6,214 nt of DNA from Labilibaculum sp. GTDB lineage: Bacteria; Bacteroidota; Bacteroidia; Bacteroidales; Marinifilaceae. The stretch lies in contig JADGFH010000371.1 of assembly GCA_016743925.1 (NCBI GenBank), positions 1 to 6,214 of the forward strand, written 5' to 3'. Both the position numbers and the translations under genes were made by a program. The notes under the pieces are model-generated. The model had not been told where the DNA came from and searched no databases. It saw only the letters and a program-made list of their open reading frames with translations. Each line of letters starts with the position of its first letter. Positions within the stretch are counted from its first letter, which is position 1. Below, piece by piece: positions 1-6,197 of the stretch.

Positions 1-17
1 ACTTTTAAAAGCACAAT

Positions 18-90
18 GCGAGAATAGCTCAGTTGATAGAGCACAACCTTGCCAAGGTTGGGGTCGCGAGTTTGAGTCTCGTTTCTCGCT
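18..90 (+). tRNA. tRNA-Gly (anticodon GCC)
   Basis: This gene folds as a full cloverleaf. The 7-bp acceptor stem (18-24 with 83-89) is perfect, the D-stem is GCTC/GAGC (27-30 with 39-42), and the anticodon stem is CAACC/GGTTG with loop TTGCCAA. The anticodon GCC at 51-53 reads GGC/GGU glycine codons. The T-stem is 66-70 with 78-82, including one G-U pair. The discriminator base is U (position 90), as expected for bacterial tRNA-Gly, and the 3' CCA is not encoded. Oddity: the D-loop reads AGTTGATA instead of AGTTGGTA and the T-loop reads TTTGAGT instead of TTCGAGT, so G19 and C56 are both changed, to A and U. The tRNA-Leu gene follows 16 nt downstream and is probably co-transcribed. Confidence 0.96.
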
Positions 91-106
91 CAAAATCCGT
101 AAGGAT

Positions 107-193
107 GCCCAGGTGGTGGAATTGGTAGACACGCTGGACTTAAAATCCAGTGGCTTCACGGCCGTGCGGGTTCAAGTCCCGCCCCGGGTACCA
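107..193 (+). tRNA. tRNA-Leu (anticodon UAA), CCA encoded
   Basis: This is a class II tRNA with a long variable arm. The acceptor stem pairs 107-113 with 183-189, with a G-U pair at the end and one A-C mismatch at the fifth pair. The anticodon stem is CTGGA/TCCAG with loop CTTAAAA, giving anticodon UAA at 141-143, which reads UUA and UUG. The variable arm has a GGC/GCC stem around 152-162. The T-arm is canonical (GCGGG, TTCAAGT, CCCGC at 166-182). The discriminator is A190, as leucyl-tRNA synthetase requires, and CCA is encoded at 191-193, unlike the upstream tRNA-Gly. The terminator begins 7 nt after the CCA, so this is the last gene of the tRNA unit. Confidence 0.96.
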
Positions 194-199
194 AGGATG

Positions 200-232
200 A
201 AGACTGTTTCAGTAATGAAACAGTCTTTTTTT
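200..232 (+). terminator. Rho-independent terminator of the tRNA operon
   Basis: A perfect 10-bp stem (201-210 with 217-226) encloses the 6-nt loop AGTAAT. An A200:T227 pair extends it, and the downstream T tract continues to 232. It sits directly after the tRNA-Leu CCA and should end the two-tRNA transcript. A much weaker hairpin follows (CCTAA 237-241 with TTAGG 252-256, then seven T at 257-263). It could act as a backup, but its 5-bp stem is unconvincing. Confidence 0.92.
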
Positions 233-308
233 ATGCCCTAATTTTTCGATTTTAGGTTTTTTTGGCATCATATTGAAAAGTTGGTGGAGATATAAAACTA
301 TTTAGCTC

Positions 309-776
309 ATGGATTCCACTAAAGATCACTACAAACTTTTTTACCAGAAGAGATATTTTCCTACTTTGAGATTACTCAAGTTATTATTGATGCAAAAAGA
401 TTAGATGTCCATCGGGGTGAATTGCATTAAATTACTTCATGAGCATTCACCTGAGAAGTTTACTTCAAAAGGCTTTCAGTCAGCAGTAATTATTTAATAT
501 TTTCCGATTTGGGAACGAATGACTTATTTACATGTTCGCAAACGAAAATGACTAGTTTATAGTACCAGTAAAATCATCAGTAGAGATTGGGATTTAGCCA
601 GTAAGGGAGCTTGCTGTGCAAATGGGTTCGCTTCTTTTTTTAAAGTATTATTTGCCCAATATCCAGATTTTATACAAGCCTACATACTGACTCATAATTT
701 AAGATTGATATTTATACAAACCAAAAATAAAGGTGTTTATTGCAACAAGGTTCCACCTCTTCCCATTCCGAACTGA
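309..776 (+). pseudogene. Degraded insertion-sequence protein, ISAon1-type N-terminal accessory ORF
   Basis: No open frame survives, but three frame segments join into one protein-like reading. Segment 1 runs from ATG 309 to about 337. Segment 2 (about 338-427) reads FLPEEIFSYFEIT and then DAKRLDVHRGELH. Segment 3 (about 429-773) reads EHSPEKFTSKGFQ, then FPIWERMTYLHVRKRK, then SRDWDLASKG and NGFASFFK. From memory this matches the small N-terminal region protein that accompanies ISAon1-type transposases in Bacteroidota. That protein has the order LLPE..L.YF, SKGF, DFP.RG..VYLH...RRW, RDW.L...GTR, EFA.FLKE. Visible lesions are a frameshift in the T run at 337-342, a second frameshift around 425-440, a TAA stop at 495-497 where the family has Gln, and a TGA at 549-551 where the family has Trp after LHVRKRK. 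The last two are single-transition nonsense changes. The TAG at 402-404 lies out of the ancestral frame. No DDE transposase ORF follows and I found no terminal inverted repeats, so this is a truncated fossil. The family name rests on recalled motifs, not a search. Confidence 0.6.
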
Positions 777-1012
777 ATTCAGTAAAGTTTAACCCTTAAA
801 ATTCCATTTACACTCTTTGCTGGATAGTATCTCCCATAAAGAATTTAGATATGAAATGTTCTTCCAACTTTTAGTATTTTTTTTGTGCGTTAGTGTTCTT
901 TTCAAAGAGATCCTAATTTCGGAAATACACTTTGGTTTGTTTAGGAAATGTTATGTCTCCTTTGGTTTTAAAGATCAATACTAGAAATGTATTTTCTATT
1001 TAATAAATGATT

Positions 1013-1056
1013 AAATATTTTAGTTCAAAAATGTTTTTGGTAAAAAATATTTTAGT
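1013..1056 (+). repeat. 12-bp direct repeat AAATATTTTAGT, 32 bp apart
   Basis: The sequence AAATATTTTAGT occurs exactly at 1013-1024 and again at 1045-1056. The start-to-start distance is 32 bp, about three helical turns, so both copies face the same side of the DNA. The second copy ends 37 bp before the HTCS start codon. AraC-family regulators commonly bind direct repeats, so autoregulation is possible. The low complexity of the region makes chance a real alternative. Confidence 0.45.
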
Positions 1057-1063
1057 ATTATTG
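1037..1063 (+). promoter_or_regulatory. Weak candidate Bacteroidota-type promoter for the HTCS gene
   Basis: Bacteroidota primary promoters use a -33 TTG-like element and a -7 TAnnTTTG element. Here TTG at 1037-1039 is followed 16 bp later by TATTATTG at 1056-1063, one mismatch from the -7 consensus. The spacing is shorter than usual (roughly 19-21 bp), and the -7 element overlaps the last base of the second direct repeat. It is the best match I saw close to the gene, but a chance match in AT-rich DNA is quite possible. Confidence 0.2.
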
Positions 1064-1093
1064 AGATGGGCAATTTTACAGTAAAAATTCGTA

Positions 1094-4000
1094 ATGAAAA
1101 AAAATCTTACCAGAGTAAATGTAGCTATTCGAGAGTTTTTGACATTATTTTGCATTGTTTTTATTATCAACATTAGCAATAGTTTTGCTCGTGATACTAA
1201 GTTCGAAAATATTTCTATACAGGACGGACTTTCCCATAATAATGTAAATTGTATTTTTCAGGATAGTAGAGGTTTTCTTTGGATTGGGACCAAAGACGGT
1301 CTGAATCGTTATGATGGATATAATATTATAAGCTTCTATTCACGCCAGAAAGACTCTGCCACTCTCAGTAATAATTTTATTCAGGCTATTTGCGAGGCTC
1401 CTGATAGTACCGGAATTTGGGTTGGAACACGGAACGGATTGAATTTTTATCATTTTGGGCAAGAAAAGTTTTCTCGATATTTAATGAAAAATGATTTCTC
1501 GAATAGTAAGAAGTCAAATGGGAATATTACATCTTTAGTATCAGGATATAAGGGGCGAATTTGGATTGGAACAGATTACGGTTTGAAGAAATTGGTTCTC
1601 GGTAATTCAAAGAATAGAACTTTAATATCCTTTGAGGATTTGAGTAAAGCTGAATTTGATGAGATAGGTGATAAGGCAAATATACCTCTTCCCATGAAAA
1701 AGATTACCTGCCTATTTAAATGTAAAGATGGTGGTTTATGGGTTTGTTTTGCGTCAGGAGAATTGTTCCGTTTGAAGGAGAAACAGACAGGTATGGAAAT
1801 AACTCCATTTCAAGACTGCAAGAAATATGTTATAAAAGGTATTGTTGAGGATATTTATGGAAATCTGTGGTTAGCTACTAATAAAAATGGGATAGTAAAA
1901 CAGAATAAAGAAACGGGACAGTTCATTACCATTGATAAAGAAATGTATAGTGGCTTAGAGAGTAATTCCTATAACTCCATTTGCAAAGGAAACAGTGGCG
2001 AGATTTGGTTGGCTACCAAAAACTATGGTCTTGCTGAGTTGACTTATGAGAACCAATCTTTCGTTGAAAAGAGTGATAGTTTTATAAAAGTAACGCCCTA
2101 TACCGATCTGCCTGGAACGGTTAATAGTATGAGTGAATATACTGTGAGGTGTGTTTTTATGGACCGAACAGGTGTTTTATGGGTGGGAACCCGTGGCAAC
2201 GGTATCGTGAAAATTACTTTTCATCCTAACTACTTTAGGAATTACAAGTTTCTCGATTATCCCTACAAAAGATGGCTTTTGAAAGAAATAAATAGTATTG
2301 TTGAGGACAGGAATGGGAATTTTTGGATTGGCTCTAAAAATGGAGTGAGCAGTTACAATCGTACGAATAATAAGTTTTCTTATTATCGAAATAGGAAGGG
2401 TGAAATTAATAGATCCACATATAGAGACGTTTTTTCGATATGTGAAGACCAAACGGGTAATATGTGGTTCGGAACCAATGGTGGCGGTTTGGATCGTTAT
2501 AATCCCGATAAGCTGGAATTCACCCATTTAATTGTCGAAAATTGTAATTTAAACAGTAATTATATTACTTCAATTGTTTCTTTGGCCTCAGGTGATCTTT
2601 TGATTGGAACCGTAAAAGGAAGAATTGATTTGATAAAAAGGGATGAGTTGAAAAAGGAAGTTCCAAAGGTGATCCCTTTTCCTTTGGGACTGAAGAGGAA
2701 GAAAAATAGTTTTGCAAATAGCCGGAAAATAGTTTACGAGGATGGATTAGGTGAAATTTGGGTTACAACCAGTCTTGATGGGGTGTACAGATTTAATCCA
2801 AAAAATAAAAAATTAGTTCATTACAATCATGATCAGGGGAATTTAAAAACGCTGCCTACCGATCATATTACAGCTGTTTATGAAGATGAATCAGGAGTAA
2901 TATGGTTAGGATCAACAAAAGGCTTGGTGCGGTTTAATAGAAACTCCGATGAATTCGATTTGTATGCAATGAAGGATGGTTTTCCAGATCATTCAATTAT
3001 TGGAATCATAGGTGATAATATAGGAAATTTGTGGGTTTTAACCAGGAATTGGATATCTCGATTTAATCTCCAAACAAAAAGGGTAAGGAGTTTTAAGATT
3101 CAACATCGGGTAAGCGATGAGCTTTTTACCCATAATCCTTTGTGGAAAACCCAGGAAGGTGAAATATTTGTGGGAACTCAAACCGAGGGGTATTTCTCTT
3201 TCTTTCCTGATAGCATAGAAGATGTTTCTTTCCTTCCTCAAATTGCGATTACAGATCTTAAAATATCCGGAGAGTCTGTTCGGATAAATGAGGAAGGGGA
3301 ATTGCCATTTATTCCGGAATCAATTAACTCAATAGATGAGATTGAAATGAAATATTATCAGAATAATTTAAGTTTTGAATTTGCCTCTTTGTCTTATTTG
3401 TTACCGGAAAGTCAACAATATGCTTGCATACTAGAAGGAGCTCAAGCAGAGTGGCAGTATATGGATGGCAACAGGCGATTAGTAAACTTTTTTAACTTAG
3501 CTCCGGGTGAATATATTTTTAGAGTAAAGGCTTCTAATTGCGATGGACTTTGGAATAGTCAGGGCAAATCCATTACTATTAATGTGTTGCCACCGTGGTG
3601 GAAAACCTGGTGGGCTTATTCATTATACATTATTGTAATAACTTGTCTTTTTATTGCACTGTATCGATATACCTACGAATGGATCGCACTGAAAAACAGA
3701 TTGGTGTTTGAACAGATGGAGAAAAAGAAGATGCGGGAATTGAATCAGGTTAAGTTGCGATTTTTTACTAATATTTCCCATGAGTTCCGAACTCCATTGA
3801 CCTTAATTCTGGGACCTCTTGAGCGATTATTAGCTTCTGGAGGAAGCAATAGTTCCATTGAAAAACATTATGTGTTGATGCATAAAAATGCGAGCCGATT
3901 GCTTCGCCTGATCAATCAACTAATGGATTTTCGGAAAACGGAGAATAAGCAGATGAAACTTCATGCCAGGAAGTCGAATATTTCCAGCTTTATTTCGGAA

Positions 4001-5371
4001 GTAATGCAATCATTCGAGGATTTGGCACAAGAAAAACAAATCAGTTTTGAAATGAAGTCCGATTCCAACTCAATACTGCTTTGGTTCGACAGGGATAAGA
4101 TGGATAAGATCATGTTTAACCTCTTGTCTAATGCTTTTAAGTTTACACCCAAGGGAGGAAATATATCAATTGATATACGTTCTTCTGAATCTTCCGGAAC
4201 GGATGCTTATGCAAATGGAAGGCTAGAAATTAAGCTTACTGATAGTGGTAGGGGAATGACCACCGAACAGGTTGAGAAAATATTTGATCGCTTTTATCAG
4301 GGAGAACATGATCAGACTGGAACCGGAATCGGATTATCCTTAACCCGAAGTTTGGTAGAATTGCACAGAGGAGAAATTTATGTATCCAGTGAAAAAGGGA
4401 AAGGTTCATGTTTTAGAATTGCATTGCCACTTGGTAAAGAACATTTGAAGGATGAAGAAATTAGTTTAGAACAATCTGATTTTCCAGAGAGACAGGAAGA
4501 GTTTACGGTAAAACGAATTTTGGATTTGAATGCGGATGAGATGAGAAGCACCGCAGATCAATTAGATGAGCAAAAGAAAATAGTCTCTAATGAGGCTCCA
4601 TTGATTCTGATTGTGGAAGATAATGATAGCCTTCGAACCTTTATTCGCGAAAATTTGGAGCAAGAGTACCGAATAATGGAAGCGGAAAATGGCAAGGAGG
4701 CTTATGCGAAGGTTATGGAAACCGAACCTGATCTTATTATTAGTGATGTAATGATGCCCGAAATGAATGGTCTAGAACTTTGCCGGGCAATAAAAACCGA
4801 TTCCAGAATTAGTCACGTGCCTATAATATTACTTACTGCTTTGGATACTGTGAAAGATCAATTGACCGGTTACAAGATGGGGGCTGATGATTACATATCA
4901 AAACCATTTAATCCTAGTTTATTAGACGTTAGGGTGAAAAACCTGATTCAGATTAGAATGGGTTTGAAAAAGCGTTTCCAAATAGAGATTAGTTTGGAAC
5001 CCAGAGATATCACAATTGCTTCTCCAGATGAGAAATTGCTCGTTAAAGCAATGAAAGTAATTGAGGAAAATCTATCCGATCCTGATTTTACCGTTGAAAA
5101 ATTAAGTGAGGAAATTGGAATGAGCCGGGTGCATCTGTACCGAAAAATAAAGGCTCTTACCGATCAAACAGCTACAGAGTTTATACGAACCATACGTTTA
5201 AAACAGGCTGCAAAACTATTATTACAGAAGAAACTAACAGTATCTGAAATATGCTTTTTGGTTGGCTTCAAGAATCCGGTTTCTTTTGGACGAAGTTTTA
5301 AAACCCATTTTGGAGAAACTCCAACTGATTACGTAGCCAATTATTCAAATAGTAAAGAATCAATAACTTGA
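1094..5371 (+). CDS. Hybrid two-component system regulator (periplasmic sensor, histidine kinase, receiver, AraC-type activator)
   Basis: This 1425-residue one-protein two-component system probably senses a glycan fragment and activates transcription from the inner membrane. The order is: signal peptide 1-32 (likely cleavage after SFA); fourteen W-[IVL]-G-T-type propeller motifs with the key Trp or equivalent near 63, 109, 157, 216, 259, 305, 363, 411, 458, 503, 556, 604, 647 and 692, fitting two seven-bladed propellers; Y_Y_Y domain about 752-832; one transmembrane helix about 839-859 after PPWW; dimerisation helix with phospho-His896 in NISHEFRTP; ATPase domain with N-box Asn1013, DSGRGM from Asp1050, F-box 1063-1068 and GTGIGL from 1076. 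The receiver follows, with acidic pair Glu1175/Asp1176, phospho-Asp1218 in SDVMMPEMNG, Thr1248 and Lys1270. The AraC domain occupies 1313-1416 with helix-turn-helix pairs near 1333-1352 and 1382-1402. Every catalytic residue is present and the length is typical, so it looks functional. An in-frame TAA at 1082-1084 makes ATG 1094 the first possible start. There is no Shine-Dalgarno sequence, as is usual in Bacteroidota. The ligand cannot be inferred because no glycan-utilisation genes are in view. Confidence 0.97.
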   Translation: MKKNLTRVNVAIREFLTLFCIVFIINISNSFARDTKFENISIQDGLSHNNVNCIFQDSRGFLWIGTKDGLNRYDGYNIISFYSRQKDSATLSNNFIQAICEAPDSTGIWVGTRNGLNFYHFGQEKFSRYLMKNDFSNSKKSNGNITSLVSGYKGRIWIGTDYGLKKLVLGNSKNRTLISFEDLSKAEFDEIGDKANIPLPMKKITCLFKCKDGGLWVCFASGELFRLKEKQTGMEITPFQDCKKYVIKGIVEDIYGNLWLATNKNGIVKQNKETGQFITIDKEMYSGLESNSYNSICKGNSGEIWLATKNYGLAELTYENQSFVEKSDSFIKVTPYTDLPGTVNSMSEYTVRCVFMDRTGVLWVGTRGNGIVKITFHPNYFRNYKFLDYPYKRWLLKEINSIVEDRNGNFWIGSKNGVSSYNRTNNKFSYYRNRKGEINRSTYRDVFSICEDQTGNMWFGTNGGGLDRYNPDKLEFTHLIVENCNLNSNYITSIVSLASGDLLIGTVKGRIDLIKRDELKKEVPKVIPFPLGLKRKKNSFANSRKIVYEDGLGEIWVTTSLDGVYRFNPKNKKLVHYNHDQGNLKTLPTDHITAVYEDESGVIWLGSTKGLVRFNRNSDEFDLYAMKDGFPDHSIIGIIGDNIGNLWVLTRNWISRFNLQTKRVRSFKIQHRVSDELFTHNPLWKTQEGEIFVGTQTEGYFSFFPDSIEDVSFLPQIAITDLKISGESVRINEEGELPFIPESINSIDEIEMKYYQNNLSFEFASLSYLLPESQQYACILEGAQAEWQYMDGNRRLVNFFNLAPGEYIFRVKASNCDGLWNSQGKSITINVLPPWWKTWWAYSLYIIVITCLFIALYRYTYEWIALKNRLVFEQMEKKKMRELNQVKLRFFTNISHEFRTPLTLILGPLERLLASGGSNSSIEKHYVLMHKNASRLLRLINQLMDFRKTENKQMKLHARKSNISSFISEVMQSFEDLAQEKQISFEMKSDSNSILLWFDRDKMDKIMFNLLSNAFKFTPKGGNISIDIRSSESSGTDAYANGRLEIKLTDSGRGMTTEQVEKIFDRFYQGEHDQTGTGIGLSLTRSLVELHRGEIYVSSEKGKGSCFRIALPLGKEHLKDEEISLEQSDFPERQEEFTVKRILDLNADEMRSTADQLDEQKKIVSNEAPLILIVEDNDSLRTFIRENLEQEYRIMEAENGKEAYAKVMETEPDLIISDVMMPEMNGLELCRAIKTDSRISHVPIILLTALDTVKDQLTGYKMGADDYISKPFNPSLLDVRVKNLIQIRMGLKKRFQIEISLEPRDITIASPDEKLLVKAMKVIEENLSDPDFTVEKLSEEIGMSRVHLYRKIKALTDQTATEFIRTIRLKQAAKLLLQKKLTVSEICFLVGFKNPVSFGRSFKTHFGETPTDYVANYSNSKESIT

Positions 5372-5848
5372 ATTACCATTTAGCGGAATACGAAAACATG
5401 GAGCTTAATGTATAAGCACATATAAATTTATGCTAAAAAGTGATCTGTGTAATTTCCTGAGCTGTGTAATAATGGTTCCGTAAGACCCATTAATGAGCTA
5501 GTAATTCAATATCAATAACTATAAAGGAAAGATAATCAACGGGAGGTGCACAGTATTGCGCACTCGCAGATCTATATTTTAATTTGAAGCACCTTGCAAT
5601 AAAATCAAGAAACTGGTACCTCGCCAATGATTCTGCTCTGCAATGTTATTCAAATCGTTTTTCTTTGAATAGTATTCCATATTCCTAAAATTAATACCTA
5701 TCCCCGATTCCCACAATCCCGTTTTGGGAACCAAGGAATTGGGTTCAGATTAATTATTTTTTATTTCAGATCTACCAAATTCATACTGGAGCCAAAATTG
5801 AGTTATATCTCTCTTAGAAAACATCCAACACAAAGATATTTTGATGGT
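5372..5848. other. Long gene-free region downstream of the HTCS
   Basis: No ORF of convincing length or recognisable product appears on either strand. The strongest local structures are small: a 5-bp hairpin GCTTA/TAAGC at 5403-5417 without a T tract, two copies of CTGTGTAAT 17 bp apart (5445-5453 and 5462-5470), and an 8-bp AT-rich hairpin TATTCAAA/TTTGAATA at 5647-5671 with a 9-nt loop. None is a good intrinsic terminator, so the end of the HTCS transcript is not obvious. A minus-strand open stretch of about 57 codons (5579-5752) has no start near its beginning and no recognisable motif. The region may be decayed DNA, a long leader, or a regulatory spacer. Confidence 0.5.
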
Positions 5849-5920
5849 ATGTAACATTGAATGCATGCATTTGTTACATGTTTTAGAGCGATGTAACACT
5901 AAATGCACTATTCTGTAACA
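5849..5920. promoter_or_regulatory. Phased array of four TGTWACA sites, probable operator
   Basis: The odd-centred palindrome TGTWACA occurs at 5850-5856, 5872-5878, 5892-5898 and 5914-5920. Start-to-start steps are 22, 20 and 22 bp, close to two helical turns each, so all four lie on one face of the helix. The first and third copies extend into a 17-bp direct repeat (5849-5865 and 5891-5907, 15 of 17 identical) sharing ATGTAACA then ATGCA after four bases. The second copy in reverse is ATGTAACA followed by ATGCA after one base, and ATGCATGCAT lies between copies 1 and 2. The arrangement suggests cooperative binding of a dimeric regulator upstream of the small ORF at 6012 or of a gene beyond the window. 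The regulator is unknown; the HTCS encoded upstream is only one candidate. Confidence 0.55.
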
Positions 5921-6011
5921 TCTGGTTTAGTCTCCAAGTTTACTTTTTATCAAATTTGTTCTGGTTCTTTTTAGGATGGTGAAATCCAGAAATTAAAATT
6001 TATAAAATATA

Positions 6012-6107
6012 ATGAGAAGAAAAACAGAAGGTGGGTTGTTGGTAAAGTTGGTGATGGTGGCTGTAGCTACACTTTTATCAATCATTGGATGTATTTTTTT
6101 ACTATAG
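6012..6107 (+). CDS. Candidate 31-residue single-span membrane peptide
   Basis: An ATG at 6012 opens a 31-codon frame ending at TAG 6105-6107. The product starts MRRKTEGG, a positively charged head, and continues with about 23 mostly hydrophobic residues (LLVKLVMVAV, then ATLLSIIGCIFLL). This fits a single inner-membrane helix with the N-terminus inside. The segment SIIGC resembles a lipobox, but only four residues follow the Cys, so a classical lipoprotein is unlikely. There is no Shine-Dalgarno sequence; the upstream DNA is A/T-rich (TATAAAATATA ending one base before the ATG), as is common before Bacteroidota starts. It sits 91 bp after the operator-like array and 39 bp before a nested hairpin. 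I do not recognise the family. It is loosely reminiscent of tiny Bacteroidota membrane or leader peptides such as the smalltalk family, without a clear match. At this length a chance ORF cannot be excluded. Confidence 0.45.
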   Translation: MRRKTEGGLLVKLVMVAVATLLSIIGCIFLL

Positions 6108-6146
6108 AAACATAAATAATAAAAACCAAAAATGAAATAAATAATC

Positions 6147-6197
6147 GAAGTAAGAAGGATGGCAGAGACTTCGTAGTCTCAACGGAAAACTTACTTC
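6147..6197. repeat. Nested inverted repeat (outer 8 bp, inner 6 bp with TCGT loop)
   Basis: The outer arms GAAGTAAG (6147-6154) and CTTACTTC (6190-6197) are perfectly complementary. Between them an inner hairpin GAGACT/AGTCTC (6165-6170 with 6175-6180) closes on the tetraloop TCGT. In RNA this would form a helix, internal loop, helix structure of 51 nt. No T tract follows, so it does not look like an intrinsic terminator. It could be a leader RNA structure, a protein-binding site or part of a mobile-element end continuing past the window. Confidence 0.5.

Larger units (their letters stand above)
777..1093. other. Non-coding region upstream of the HTCS gene
   Basis: This stretch is very AT-rich and has stops in all frames. 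I could not extend the transposon fossil into it and saw no second gene remnant. Its only notable structure is close to the HTCS start: a 12-bp direct repeat and a weak promoter-like match, listed separately. The region should contain the HTCS promoter and 5' leader. Confidence 0.6.

Noticed and set aside
18..193. tRNA genes as an integration site for a mobile element
   Set aside because: No partial tRNA 3'-end duplicate was found in the window and no integrase gene is visible.
237..263. Second terminator-like hairpin CCTAA/TTAGG followed by seven T
   Set aside because: The stem is only 5 bp with a 10-nt loop; too weak to annotate apart from the strong terminator just upstream.
402..404. TAG read as an inactivating stop in the IS fossil
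   Set aside because: The family-like residues here run in the frame starting at 338, where this triplet is not a codon; the stop is only in the neighbouring frame.
2177..2527. 116-codon open frame on the minus strand
   Set aside because: It lies wholly inside the HTCS gene, antisense to well-defined propeller repeats, and shows no recognisable domain.
3038..3241. 67-codon minus-strand open frame
   Set aside because: Antisense to blades 13-14 of the HTCS sensor; no motif, so treated as a shadow of the real gene.
3961..4152. 63-codon minus-strand open frame
   Set aside because: Antisense to the kinase core of the HTCS; no independent coding sign.
5579..5752. Minus-strand open stretch of about 57 codons containing NFRNMEYYSKKNDL
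   Set aside because: It has no start codon near its beginning, is bounded by stops, and matches no family I recognise; length is compatible with chance.
5849..5920. CRISPR-like repeat array
   Set aside because: The repeated word is 7-17 bp, copies alternate in orientation, and the spacers are about 13-15 bp; this fits an operator, not CRISPR.
6132..6140. ATG-AAA-TAA minimal ORF between the small peptide and the nested repeat
   Set aside because: A two-codon frame in an A-rich run is expected by chance and has no initiation context.
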